DNA of 64,000 nt, from positions 3,658,001 to 3,722,000 of the forward strand of contig NZ_CP129971.1 of NCBI RefSeq assembly GCF_030503855.1, given 5' to 3'. Shown here in pieces: positions 18,325 to 26,669 of the stretch (positions are counted from its first letter, which is position 1; each line of letters starts with the position of its first letter). The position numbers and the translations under genes are program-made. The DNA comes from Marivirga salinae (GTDB lineage: Bacteria; Bacteroidota; Bacteroidia; Cytophagales; Cyclobacteriaceae). Under the pieces are notes generated by a model. It had not been told where the DNA came from. It saw only the letters and a program-made list of their open reading frames with translations, and searched no databases.

Positions 18325-19311
18325 TTAATAAAAATTAGGACTATTTAGAAAAATACCCCAATAAAACTGCCCTTCTCTTAGCTCTTGATTCTCTTTATAA
18401 AGAAATGAATTTCCATCCTGATCTACCATAGGAACATGACGGCTTTTTGCTGTATTCCATTTTCTGGGCCAAATGGGTAAGTCATGCATAAATTTATTTT
18501 GTATTGAATTCCTGATTTTTTCATGATCATATCCAACTGAAAATCTTATCTGATTTGCAAAAGGTAATTGTCTGGAGAAATCAATATCGAGAATTCCATG
18601 AGAGTATTTCCCGAAAGGCGTATCGCTTAAATCGAAATAGCCGTATCGTGAAAATTTAGATGAATTAATTCTTTTGGTATTTGGATGATCCTTATTGCCT
18701 GTCCAGAAAATGAATGAAGTAGCAATACTATGAATTGAGTCTTGATATCCAATTCGCATAGCAGCTGTTCTAAATTTATCGACTGATTTCGCTGCCAATA
18801 GATCATTCTCGTGATGCAGAAAAAAATGGCCAAAATTTAATCCTATTTCACCTGTGGGTTGGTTAGTATTCCACTTATTAAAATAGTATCGGTACTGATA
18901 ATGGAATTCATAGAAAGCTTGACTGCTGAATGGAGAATTTATAATAGGTCGAAAATTAATAAGCTTTTCTTCAAATGCTGTGGCAAATTTTAATCCTACT
19001 ATATGCTGAAATGACTTCTCATAATATCCCAAATCTTTAAAAGTATAAAGCAAATCATATCGAAAACTTATATTAGCATAGGATTGTCCTAAAGAAGTAC
19101 TAAGATTTATACCTACTCTATTTTGATGAGAGCCAAATTGCAAACTTAACCCACCACGGAGGTAGTATTGTAAACTTTTACCCTCACTGTAGTGCTCTTG
19201 AGCAATTGCTGTATTAAGATAAACACTTAAAAATAAGAGTACGAAATAAAAGATGATTGTAGGCCCTGACCCTCCTTTTTTGGAAAAGGAATTTGATTTA
19301 TTGAATATCAT
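18325..19311 (-). CDS. Exported beta-rich protein, tentatively polymorphic-toxin-23-like/outer-membrane type
   Basis: A 328-residue protein with an N-terminal hydrophobic export segment (about residues 17-38, ending IAQ). The rest is dominated by alternating aromatic and polar strands (FEFHYQYRYYFNKW, GLNFGHFFLHHENDLL) and has the segment VDKFRTAAMRIGY. The overall pattern and the D(R/K)FRTAA segment recall the Bacteroidota proteins annotated as 'polymorphic toxin type 23', many of which look like outer-membrane barrels rather than toxins. It lies 62 bases from a DUF481-like gene on the same strand, and no immunity gene is evident. The assignment is tentative. Confidence 0.55.
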   Translation of the reverse strand: MIFNKSNSFSKKGGSGPTIIFYFVLLFLSVYLNTAIAQEHYSEGKSLQYYLRGGLSLQFGSHQNRVGINLSTSLGQSYANISFRYDLLYTFKDLGYYEKSFQHIVGLKFATAFEEKLINFRPIINSPFSSQAFYEFHYQYRYYFNKWNTNQPTGEIGLNFGHFFLHHENDLLAAKSVDKFRTAAMRIGYQDSIHSIATSFIFWTGNKDHPNTKRINSSKFSRYGYFDLSDTPFGKYSHGILDIDFSRQLPFANQIRFSVGYDHEKIRNSIQNKFMHDLPIWPRKWNTAKSRHVPMVDQDGNSFLYKENQELREGQFYWGIFLNSPNFY

Positions 19312-19373
19312 CTTCTTTAATGGATTGAGTAGATCGGCTATTTTCTCTTGCTAACTAAAAAAATAACCTTACA

Positions 19374-20159
19374 CTAAAACTTATAATTAATCCCAGCGGT
19401 AAAGTTATAAATTGTTTGCGTTATGGGTACTATAGGCTCATCTTCATAAGACAAGGTAAAACTATTGTTGATTCCTAATCGCTCTGTAATTTTTGAATTG
19501 ATATTGAGCTCAATGCTATAACGATTTCTCCAGAGCTCAGCATCACTGTCATAAGTAGTTTGATAGTAATTAATGGTATTTATATCCAGAAATTCATTTA
19601 CGTCCCATCGGAAACCAATGTAATTAGTGGATTTCAAAAAGCTAACTTTCACCTCGTCCTCAGTATTTGGGATCATCCATGCTTCATATTCCCACATAAT
19701 TCCCGGGCTAAAAAAGAAACTAAAATCCTCAGTTTTCACTAAATCATGTCTTAGGCCTACACCTGCAATCCAACGTGGAAATAAGCCTCTAAAATTGTCA
19801 TATTGAAATTGAACAAAAGCTTCTGGGTGTACTCTCTTATCTTCAAACATACTATATCGTAAATGCTGAAAGCCAGTATTTAAAAATGGATCTTCATTAA
19901 TCTTTAAGTAAGAAAAATCATTTATAAAAGCGAGTCGTGAATTTTTAAGGAATAAAGCAATGCTTGATTTTAAATTATATCCAAAAAATTCTACAGGTTC
20001 ATTTGCAGCTGCACTTCTATTGTACATTGATAAACTAGCCGTCACATTCCCTTTGATCAAACTACTATCCTTTTCGATTTTAGAATTTTGGAGATTTAGA
20101 ATTTGTGAAAAACCAAAATGTGAAAAACATATAAAAATGGCTAATATGAAATACTTCAT
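19374..20159 (-). CDS. DUF481-like outer-membrane beta-barrel protein
   Basis: The start is placed at 20159 (MKYFILAIFICFSHFGFSQ), 10 codons inside the longest frame, to give a proper signal peptide. The mature part of about 240 residues is a run of amphipathic strands ending in YNFTAGINYKF, with the terminal Phe typical of outer-membrane barrels. The pattern (GNVTASLSMYNRS, RYSIELNINSKITERLGINNSFTLSYEDEP) fits the DUF481 family of YdiY-like outer-membrane proteins. Function unknown. It probably shares a transcript with the exported protein that follows on the minus strand. Confidence 0.65.
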   Translation of the reverse strand: MKYFILAIFICFSHFGFSQILNLQNSKIEKDSSLIKGNVTASLSMYNRSAAANEPVEFFGYNLKSSIALFLKNSRLAFINDFSYLKINEDPFLNTGFQHLRYSMFEDKRVHPEAFVQFQYDNFRGLFPRWIAGVGLRHDLVKTEDFSFFFSPGIMWEYEAWMIPNTEDEVKVSFLKSTNYIGFRWDVNEFLDINTINYYQTTYDSDAELWRNRYSIELNINSKITERLGINNSFTLSYEDEPIVPITQTIYNFTAGINYKF

Positions 20160-20189
20160 TGAACGTTTTAATCTGATTACAAAGGACAA

Positions 20190-20336
20190 AGATTAGTATA
20201 AAATAAGCAGCTACAAAGCTTTCAAGTAACAGATGTGATATAAAATATTTATCTTTTTAAGTTAAAGAATTTTAAAATTCACAAAATATTATTTGGTTAT
20301 TTTTAATAGTATAGTGATTTATCAAAAAAGTATTTA
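20190..20336. other. Divergent spacer upstream of the helicase promoter
   Basis: AT-rich DNA between the DUF481-like gene and the helicase promoter. On the minus strand TAATCTTTG (near 20191) is a one-base-off TAnnTTTG box with a TTTG 18 bases upstream, and may serve the DUF481-like gene. Confidence 0.35.
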
Positions 20337-20344
20337 TACCTTTG
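20337..20344 (+). promoter_or_regulatory. Promoter of the DEAD-box helicase gene
   Basis: TACCTTTG matches the TAnnTTTG -7 consensus exactly. The start of transcription would be near 20350, which leaves a leader of about 144 bases before the ATG at 20494, long for this window. Confidence 0.55.
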
Positions 20345-20350
20345 TGCAAC

Positions 20351-20493
20351 AATTACAATCCTAGGCTGCTCGAAAGGTTCGAAAATGGCTTGGGTTAAGC
20401 CAGGGAATAATTGAGAGTCGCTTAATGCAATAGGCTGCTTAGCAGTCATGTCACAACATATCCCTGATATTGTATTAAATTTTAAAACAACAC
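20351..20493 (+). promoter_or_regulatory. Structured 5' leader of the DEAD-box helicase mRNA
   Basis: The leader is less AT-rich than its surroundings and contains several small hairpins in a row: CGAA-AGG-TTCG (20371-20381), GGCTT-GGGTT-AAGCC (20387-20401) and CTGC-TTA-GCAG (20435-20445). The nonamer TAGGCTGCT occurs twice (20362-20370 and 20431-20439). Helicase mRNAs of this type are often controlled post-transcriptionally, for example by cold or by autoregulation, so a cis-regulatory RNA is plausible. It matches no riboswitch class known to me. Confidence 0.4.
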
Positions 20494-22287
20494 ATGTTAA
20501 CATTTGAAGAATTAGGCCTTAAGCCTGACATCCTAAAAGCAATTTTAGAAATTGGATTTTTAGAGCCTACTCCTATTCAGGAAAAAACTATTCCACATCT
20601 ATTGAACACAAAGCAAGATTTAATTGCTTTAGCTCAAACAGGTTCTGGTAAAACTGCCGCATTTGGATTGCCAGTTTTGAATCAAATTGATGGAGATTCT
20701 AAAAAGACACAATCATTAGTATTATGTCCTACTAGAGAATTAGCAATTCAAATTGCCAATGACTTTAACTCGTACACTAAATATTCTAAGAAATTAGATG
20801 TAGTGCCTGTTTATGGTGGTGCAAGTATAGAAACGCAAATCAAAGCCTTGAACAAAGGAGCTCAGATTGTGGTAGGTACACCCGGTCGTGTAGTGGATTT
20901 GATTAAAAGAAAGAAATTAAAATTAGAAGACATTGAATGGGTGGTTTTAGATGAAGCCGATGAAATGTTGAATATGGGCTTTAAAGACGATTTAGATTTT
21001 ATCTTATCGCATACGCCTGACCAAAGACAAACTTTATTATTCTCTGCGACTATGTCAAAAGAGGTATTAAGGATTTCTAATAACTACATGGACAATCCTG
21101 AAGAAATATCTTCTGGGAAAAGAAATCAAGGTGCTGACAAGGTAGAACATTTCTATTTCGTGGTTAATGGAAGAGATAAATACTTAGCTTTAAAGAGAAT
21201 TGCTGATATCAATCCTGATATTTATGCAATCATTTTCTGTAGAACTAAGAGAGAAACACAAGAAATTTCTGATCAATTAGTATCAGACGGCTATAATGCT
21301 GATTGTTTGCACGGTGATTTGTCACAAGCGCAAAGAGATGCAGTTATGGGCCGTTACAGAAAAAAGCATTTGCAAATGTTAGTGGCTACTGATGTGGCAG
21401 CTAGAGGTTTGGATGTGAATGAAATCACGCACGTAATCAATTACAACATTCCAGATGATTTGGAAACTTATACGCACCGTAGTGGTCGTACAGGTCGTGC
21501 TGGAAAAGCAGGTATTTCAATGGCGATTATCGGCCCAAGAGACATCAATAAAATCAAGCAATTAGAGCGTATTTTAGGTAAAACTTTCACTAAAGCTGAA
21601 GTTCCTGCCGGAGATGCTGTAATTGAAAAGCAATTGATGGCTTTTATTGAAAAAGTAAAAGCATCAGAGGTTGATGAAAAACAGATCGAGCCATTTGTAA
21701 ATAATATTGCTGTCGAATTTGAAGATTTAAGCCGTGAAGACTTAATCAAGAAATTCGTTTCATTGGAATTCAACAAGTTTTTAGATTACTATAAGAACTC
21801 TGCTGACTTAAACCAAAATGCTAAGGCAGGAAGAGATAGAGATTCAAACAGAGGCGAAAGAAGTGATAGAGGAAGAAAAGGTGGTGATTTCACTAAATTA
21901 TTTTTGAACATAGGCGAAAAGGATAATTTAAATGCTGGAACTCTACTAGGTTGGATCAACGGTTTACAAAGCGTTCCTAATGGAATTGAATTCGGTAAAA
22001 TTGATGTTCAAAGAAGCTTTACTTTCATGGAAGTAGAAAGCCAGCATGAGCAAACAATATTAGGCGCATTAAACGTTAGCGAATTTGACGGACGTAAAGT
22101 GGTTGCCGAACCAAAAATGGGCGGTGGACCAAGATCGTCTGACAGATCAAGCCGATCTGACAGATCTGACAGACCGGATAGAAAAAGAGGAAGCGGATTT
22201 AAGAAGCGTCCAAGTGCTGGTGGTGGTGACAGGAAATCTGGTGGAAGAGCGAGAGTGAAAGCTGGTTCTGGCGGAAGAAGAAAATAA
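20494..22287 (+). CDS. DEAD-box ATP-dependent RNA helicase with DbpA-type RNA-binding domain
   Basis: A 597-residue RNA helicase. It shows the Q motif GFLEPTPIQ, motif I AQTGSGKT (47-54), PTRELA, DEAD (153-156), SAT, and HRSGRTGRAG in the second RecA-like domain. Residues about 467-541 (FTKLFLNIGEKDNLNAGTLL onwards) form a DbpA-type RRM, which in E. coli DbpA binds 23S rRNA. Residues 543-597 are an Arg/Gly/Ser/Asp-rich disordered tail with SDRSDRPDRKR, a likely second RNA contact. The role is ribosome assembly, mRNA unwinding or cold adaptation, as for DeaD/CshA. The long leader upstream and the terminator downstream make it a single-gene unit. Confidence 0.95.
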   Translation: MLTFEELGLKPDILKAILEIGFLEPTPIQEKTIPHLLNTKQDLIALAQTGSGKTAAFGLPVLNQIDGDSKKTQSLVLCPTRELAIQIANDFNSYTKYSKKLDVVPVYGGASIETQIKALNKGAQIVVGTPGRVVDLIKRKKLKLEDIEWVVLDEADEMLNMGFKDDLDFILSHTPDQRQTLLFSATMSKEVLRISNNYMDNPEEISSGKRNQGADKVEHFYFVVNGRDKYLALKRIADINPDIYAIIFCRTKRETQEISDQLVSDGYNADCLHGDLSQAQRDAVMGRYRKKHLQMLVATDVAARGLDVNEITHVINYNIPDDLETYTHRSGRTGRAGKAGISMAIIGPRDINKIKQLERILGKTFTKAEVPAGDAVIEKQLMAFIEKVKASEVDEKQIEPFVNNIAVEFEDLSREDLIKKFVSLEFNKFLDYYKNSADLNQNAKAGRDRDSNRGERSDRGRKGGDFTKLFLNIGEKDNLNAGTLLGWINGLQSVPNGIEFGKIDVQRSFTFMEVESQHEQTILGALNVSEFDGRKVVAEPKMGGGPRSSDRSSRSDRSDRPDRKRGSGFKKRPSAGGGDRKSGGRARVKAGSGGRRK

Positions 22288-22351
22288 TCGGGAGTTTTAG
22301 AAGTCTGAAGTTGGAAGTCTGACTCAAAGATTTAATCCTAACAAATATTAG

Positions 22352-22387
22352 AAAAGCCTTTTTGCAGTGATGCAGAAAGGCTTTTTT
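22352..22387 (+). terminator. Rho-independent terminator of the helicase gene
   Basis: AAAAGCCTTT-T-TGCA pairs with TGCA-G-AAAGGCTTTT around GTGA, followed by TTTTTT. Confidence 0.85.
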
Positions 22388-22410
22388 GTTATATTTCTAT
22401 TAAGCTGTGC

Positions 22411-22455
22411 TGTCGCTTGCCTCCCGCAAGTGATTTTCACTTGTTCCTCTGGAAC
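22411..22455. repeat. Short dispersed repeat, copy 2
   Basis: Similar to 9321-9365. This copy has an internal dyad (CTTGC/GCAAG and AAGTG/CACTT), so it could form a small stem-loop. Confidence 0.5.
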
Positions 22456-22682
22456 ATTTCTATGGTAAAATCACGAAGTTTTAAAAAAAGCTGTTTCAAA
22501 GTAAACATCTCCCTACCTAAGTGTAAAATTTACACTATCTTTTTTATCAAATTAAACCCTGTATTTCAGATAGTTAGCAGTATTCTGAATTTAAACATTT
22601 AACCTTTCACCAAATATTTTTATGTTTTATTCAATAGATTTCCTAATTTCATTCTACTTAAAACATCACAAAACTTTCTATT

Positions 22683-24173
22683 ATGGACGACTCAAATAAA
22701 GAAAATCATTTAAACAGGCGTAAATTTTTACGCAATATGGGGCTGGCAGCTGCCGGAATCACCATTGTGCCAAGCAATGTTATTGCTGGCTTAGGACATA
22801 CTGCACCTAGTGACAAACTCAATATCGCGGGCATTGGTGTTGGTGGAATGGGCCGTACTAACCTGCGCAATATGAAATCGCAAAACATTGTAGCCCTAGC
22901 TGATGTAGATTGGAAGTATGCAAACCGAACTTTCAATGATTATCCTAATGCTAAAAAATACAAGGATTACCGCAAGATGCTGGAGGAAATGGACAAAGAC
23001 ATTGATGCAGTAATGATCAGTACTCCTGACCATACTCATTATGTTTCTGCAAAAGATTCTATGACTGCAGGTAAGCATATCTATTTACAAAAACCTTTGA
23101 CTCATTCCGTTTATGAATCAAGGAAACTGAGAGAATTAGCTGATAAAACTGGAGTAGCCACTCAAATGGGTAATCAAGGAAACTCTTCAGATGATATGCG
23201 TAAAGTTTGTGAGTGGATTTGGAATGGAGAAATTGGTGAAGTAACCAAGGTAGATGCTTGGACGGACAGACCAATCTGGCCTCAAGGATTGGAAAGGCCA
23301 AAAGAGAAAATGGAAGTGCCAAGCACTTTGGATTGGGATTTATTCTTAGGCCCAGCAGCTGAAAGGCCATATCATGAAGCTTATACTCCTTGGAACTGGA
23401 GAGCATGGTGGGATTTTGGTACTGGTGCTTTAGGTGATATGGCATGTCATATCATGGATCCAGTATATAAAGCATTGGAACTAGGTTATCCATATGCATT
23501 TGAAGCAAGTTCTTCTCAGGTAAACACTGAAAGTGCTCCAATGGCTGAAAAAGTAACTTATTACTTTGGTGAGCGACCTAAAAAAGGTAAGATCAATATG
23601 CCAGCTGTAGAATTCACTTGGTATGATGGCGGATTAAAGCCTGACAGACCAGAAGGACTAAAAGAAGGTTTGTATCCTGGAGATCAAATGGGCTGGGGTG
23701 GTGCCATTTTCTATGGAACTAAAGGAACTCTAATTTGTGGTACTTACGCTATGGAACCTTTCATTATTGGTAGAGAGGATAATCCACCTCCTGTAACTAA
23801 TGAATTGAGAAGAATTCCTAATGCTATGGAAGGTGGTCATGAAATGGACTTTGTAAGAGCTGCAAAAGAAAATAAAAAATCAAGAGTGGAATGTAGCTCT
23901 AATTTTGCTTATGCAGGCCCATTAAACGAAGTTGTAGTTGCAGGGAATTTAGCTGTAAGATTACAAGACTTAAGAAGAAAATTGGATTGGGATGCTGAGA
24001 ATATGGAAATAACCAATATCGGTGCTGATGAAGAAATCCGAGTTGTATCTTCTGATGAATTCACTGTAGTTGACGGAGATCCTAAATTTAATACTCAATA
24101 TAAAACCATTAATGCGAAAAAAGCCTCTGAAGAATATATCAAGAGGACTTACCGTGAAGGATGGGAGTATTAA
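22683..24173 (+). CDS. Gfo/Idh/MocA family oxidoreductase with Tat signal
   Basis: A 496-residue NAD(P)-dependent sugar or cyclitol oxidoreductase. The N-terminus NRRKFLRNMGLAAAG (11-25) is a twin-arginine signal, so the enzyme is exported folded with its cofactor. The Rossmann fold opens with IAGIGVGGMGRTNLRN (48-63). The family motif EKP appears as QKP (K137, P138), with the catalytic Lys kept. The C-terminal domain has the WNWRAWWDFGTGALGDMACH block typical of the Tat-exported subgroup. It is followed by a DUF1080 lipoprotein and, convergently, a sugar isomerase-like gene. Together they suggest oxidation of glycosides at C3 before cleavage. The substrate is not readable from the sequence. 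Confidence 0.92.
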   Translation: MDDSNKENHLNRRKFLRNMGLAAAGITIVPSNVIAGLGHTAPSDKLNIAGIGVGGMGRTNLRNMKSQNIVALADVDWKYANRTFNDYPNAKKYKDYRKMLEEMDKDIDAVMISTPDHTHYVSAKDSMTAGKHIYLQKPLTHSVYESRKLRELADKTGVATQMGNQGNSSDDMRKVCEWIWNGEIGEVTKVDAWTDRPIWPQGLERPKEKMEVPSTLDWDLFLGPAAERPYHEAYTPWNWRAWWDFGTGALGDMACHIMDPVYKALELGYPYAFEASSSQVNTESAPMAEKVTYYFGERPKKGKINMPAVEFTWYDGGLKPDRPEGLKEGLYPGDQMGWGGAIFYGTKGTLICGTYAMEPFIIGREDNPPPVTNELRRIPNAMEGGHEMDFVRAAKENKKSRVECSSNFAYAGPLNEVVVAGNLAVRLQDLRRKLDWDAENMEITNIGADEEIRVVSSDEFTVVDGDPKFNTQYKTINAKKASEEYIKRTYREGWEY

Positions 24174-24198
24174 TTAAGAATTATTTAATTAAGAATTG

Positions 24199-24243
24199 AA
24201 ACCTGTTGGATTTTGTTAATTCAAAATTCAGCAGGTTTTGGTT
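24199..24243 (+). terminator. Stem-loop between the oxidoreductase and DUF1080 genes
   Basis: AAACCTGTTG-G-ATTTT pairs with AAAAT-T-CAGCAGGTTT around an 8-base loop. The T run is short and interrupted (TTTTGGTTTT), so it may only attenuate, letting part of the transcript continue into the DUF1080 gene. Confidence 0.55.
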
Positions 24244-24291
24244 TTAACATAATCAAGAATATTTTTTTTAAAATTTTAAATAAAGAGAACA

Positions 24292-25110
24292 ATGAAAAAA
24301 TCATTATTTATCGGTTTTATCGCTTTAACGGCAATTTATGCCTGCAATAGCGAAAAAAAAGGGAACTCTGAGGAGAGTGCAGATTCAACATCCACTGAAG
24401 AAGTAGTAGAAGAAGTTGCTGTAGAAGAAAAAGCAGGACCTAACACTTTAACTGCAAAAGAAAAAGAAGACGGCTGGAAGCTTTTATTCGATGGTAAAAC
24501 TACTGAAGGATGGCGCGGATATCAAAAAGAAAGTTTTCCAGCAGCCTGGAATATAGACAAAAACGCGATCCATATTCAGGGTTCAGGTAGAGGAGAAGCT
24601 GGCGCTCAAGATGGAGGAGACATAGTTTATGAGAAAGAATTTGCAGACTTCCATCTTAAATTAGAATGGATGGTAGATAGTGCAGCAAATTCAGGTATTC
24701 TATATCGTGGTAAAGAAAAGTTCGATTATATCTGGAAGACTGCTCCTGAAATGCAGGTATTAGATAATAAGCACCATCCTGATGCTAAATTAGGAAAGAA
24801 TGGAAATAGAAAAGCAGGATCATTATATGACCTAATTGCAGCAGATCCTCAAAATTTCAAAGGACATGGAACTTGGAATCAAGCTGAGGTTATTGCAAAA
24901 GGAAATGATATTGTTCACATACAAAATGGAGACACTGTAGTTCAATATACTATTGGTTCAGATCAAATGGCAAATCTAATTGCTAACAGTAAATGGGCTG
25001 ATATTGGTAATGATGATTGGGGTAATATTGCGTCAAAAGGCTTTATTGCCCTTCAGGATCATGGTGATGACGTATGGTTCAGAAATATTAAGATTAAGGA
25101 AATGAAGTAG
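24292..25110 (+). CDS. DUF1080 (3-keto-disaccharide hydrolase-type) lipoprotein
   Basis: A 272-residue lipoprotein: signal MKKSLFIGFIALTAIYAC with Cys18, then an acidic linker rich in Glu and Ser (residues 19-50). The DUF1080 domain starts at DGWKLLFDGKTTEGWRGY (60-77) and includes the jelly-roll strands DFHLKLEWMVDSAANSGILY and ending GFIALQDHGDDVWFRNIKI. The family (PF06439) contains enzymes that cleave 3-keto-glycosides made by a Gfo/Idh/MocA partner. That partner lies just upstream (22683). The domain also resembles concanavalin-like lectins, so a binding role cannot be excluded. Confidence 0.88.
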   Translation: MKKSLFIGFIALTAIYACNSEKKGNSEESADSTSTEEVVEEVAVEEKAGPNTLTAKEKEDGWKLLFDGKTTEGWRGYQKESFPAAWNIDKNAIHIQGSGRGEAGAQDGGDIVYEKEFADFHLKLEWMVDSAANSGILYRGKEKFDYIWKTAPEMQVLDNKHHPDAKLGKNGNRKAGSLYDLIAADPQNFKGHGTWNQAEVIAKGNDIVHIQNGDTVVQYTIGSDQMANLIANSKWADIGNDDWGNIASKGFIALQDHGDDVWFRNIKIKEMK

Positions 25111-25171
25111 GTTAGAAGTCAGAAGTTGGAAGCTCGAAGTAACTTCCAACTTCTGACTTCCCACTTCTAAC
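25111..25171. repeat. Long inverted repeat made of the GAAGTTGGAAG family
   Basis: The left arm (25111-25132, GTTAGAAGTCAGAAGTTGG and on) pairs with the right arm (25143-25171), apart from a small insertion. It begins directly after the DUF1080 stop codon and contains the TAG stop of the convergent TIM-barrel gene (25167-25169). It probably works as a bidirectional terminator for the two genes. Confidence 0.75.
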
Positions 25172-26063
25172 TCCTCTTAATTCCCTTCAAATACTTATAA
25201 CTCTTTGTTATTTCTTCAAAAGGTTTTCCACTTTTAGTATCATCTTGTTCTACAAAGAATTGCTTTAAACCTGCGGTGGATGCGTGATTAAAGATTTTTT
25301 GCCAGTCGATTACGCCTTCTCCAACTGCTGAGAAAAACTGCTCCTCTCCTGCTCCCATATCTTTCACATGCCATAAAGGAAATCTTCCTTCATTATTTTT
25401 GAAATATTCCACAGGGTCTACCCCAGCTCTAGCTGTCCAATATAAATCCAATTCAAATTTCACTAGATTTACATTGCATTGTGAAAGCAATAAATCATAA
25501 GGAATTTTACCGTCCAACCTCTGGAATTCAAAATCATGGTTATGATAAGCCATTTGTACTCCATATTCTTTGGCCGTTTCTCCACATGAATTTAATAAAT
25601 CCGACAACTTCTTATAATCATCGATGCTTTCACGCTCAGAGTCAAAGAGATAAGCACAAGCTATATGTGTTTGTCCTAACTCGGCAGCATCAGCTACTGT
25701 TCTTTCCCAATCGTTGGTCATGGTCCCTACATTATCAGGCATTGCCCAACCAGTTAAAACATGACTACTTTTAGCTTTTAAGCCAAATTCATCCAAAATG
25801 GATTTCACATCTTTAATGCTATTTCCAAAATACTTCCCATCAGAATAATTAAAGAATTCCAGATTTTTATAACCAATATTCGCTGCTTTTTCAATAGTGC
25901 CTTTGAAATCTTTTTCTAATGCTTCTCTTAATGTATATAATTGCAAACCTGCTTCTTTTGCAACACCTTGATTTTGAGGTGAGCAAGCCGAAAGAATAGA
26001 TGTTGGAATAAATGCCAGTGAAGACAGCATTCCAGCCTGTTGTATAAATTTCCGTCTCTTCAT
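25167..26063 (-). CDS. Sugar phosphate isomerase/epimerase-like TIM-barrel protein (exported)
   Basis: The start is placed at 26063 (MKRRKFIQQAGMLSSLAF), 20 codons inside the longest frame, because it gives a twin-arginine-like export signal that ends in a lipobox-like ILSAC (Cys27). The 298-residue protein is an xylose isomerase-like/AP endonuclease 2 TIM barrel: GLQLYTLREAL, YKNLEFFNYSDG, MAYHNHDFEFQ, KFELDLYWTARAGVDP and WHVKDMG carry the usual His, Glu and Asp metal ligands. It is convergent with the Gfo/Idh-DUF1080 pair, and members of all three families commonly cluster in Bacteroidota glycoside catabolism. Likely role: isomerising or further processing the released keto-sugar. Confidence 0.88.
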   Translation of the reverse strand: MKRRKFIQQAGMLSSLAFIPTSILSACSPQNQGVAKEAGLQLYTLREALEKDFKGTIEKAANIGYKNLEFFNYSDGKYFGNSIKDVKSILDEFGLKAKSSHVLTGWAMPDNVGTMTNDWERTVADAAELGQTHIACAYLFDSERESIDDYKKLSDLLNSCGETAKEYGVQMAYHNHDFEFQRLDGKIPYDLLLSQCNVNLVKFELDLYWTARAGVDPVEYFKNNEGRFPLWHVKDMGAGEEQFFSAVGEGVIDWQKIFNHASTAGLKQFFVEQDDTKSGKPFEEITKSYKYLKGIKRS

Positions 26064-26129
26064 AGTGTTATAGTTTTGATATTGGAATTTAGCAATTATT
26101 GTACATACATGGAAGTAAGTCAAGAAAAA

Positions 26130-26558
26130 CTAGCGTTGATTTTTTTCTTTTAGCAAATCTCTAATCTCAGATAGTAACTCAATATTTTTAGGCGTTACTA
26201 CTGAACTATCTTGCTCATTTTCAGATTTCTTTCTCAACTTATTAAACATCCTCACCACTATATAAATACAAAAAGCAATGATCAGAAAATCAACAGTGGT
26301 TTGAATCAGATTGCCATAATTAATAGTTATAGCAGCTTTGACTACATTACCTTTTTCATCTAAGACAGCTTCTTGGAATACATAAGCTAAATCTTTAAAA
26401 TTAATTTGACCAATGAAAATGCTTAAAACAGGCATAATAAAATCAGCCACTATAGAATTCACAACTTTAGTGAAAGCTGATCCGATAATAATACCTACGG
26501 CCATGTCAAACACATTTCCTTTTATGGCAAATTCCTTAAATTCTTTGAAGAAAGTCAT
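26130..26558 (-). CDS. mscL: Large-conductance mechanosensitive channel MscL
   Basis: A 142-residue inner-membrane channel that opens on hypo-osmotic shock. It has the N-terminal amphipathic helix MTFFKEFKEFAIKGN, the pore helix VFDMAVGIIIGSAFTKVVNSIV, a periplasmic loop with FKDLAYVF, the second membrane helix TTVDFLIIAFCIYIVVRMFNKL, and a charged C-terminal helix (LLSEIRDLLKEKNQR). The length and order are typical of MscL. It is apparently a single-gene unit. Confidence 0.96.
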   Translation of the reverse strand: MTFFKEFKEFAIKGNVFDMAVGIIIGSAFTKVVNSIVADFIMPVLSIFIGQINFKDLAYVFQEAVLDEKGNVVKAAITINYGNLIQTTVDFLIIAFCIYIVVRMFNKLRKKSENEQDSSVVTPKNIELLSEIRDLLKEKNQR

Positions 26559-26669
26559 AATGAATAAATATTGAGTGAGGTTATATTTAACTCAAATTAG
26601 TATAAAACAGAAAAAGCTACAAGGAATTTAGTCCTTATAGCTTTTCAATTAATTAAATTAATATGCTCT

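Larger units (their letters stand above)
22288..22682. other. Intergenic region after the helicase gene
   Basis: Contains a GAAGTTGGAAGT-type repeat (22300-22321), the helicase terminator (22352-22387) and the second copy of the short dispersed repeat (22411-22455). The rest is AT-rich without coding features. Confidence 0.55.

Noticed and set aside
18325..19311. A functional toxin-immunity module
   Set aside because: Only a loose resemblance to the toxin-23 family; no immunity-like neighbour and no secretion-system toxin architecture.
20303..20503. 66-codon minus-strand frame over the helicase leader
   Set aside because: Overlaps the helicase promoter and ATG, has no recognisable domain, and is better explained by the structured leader.
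23059..23445. 128-codon minus-strand frame
   Set aside because: Shadow of the Gfo/Idh/MocA oxidoreductase; no motif of its own.
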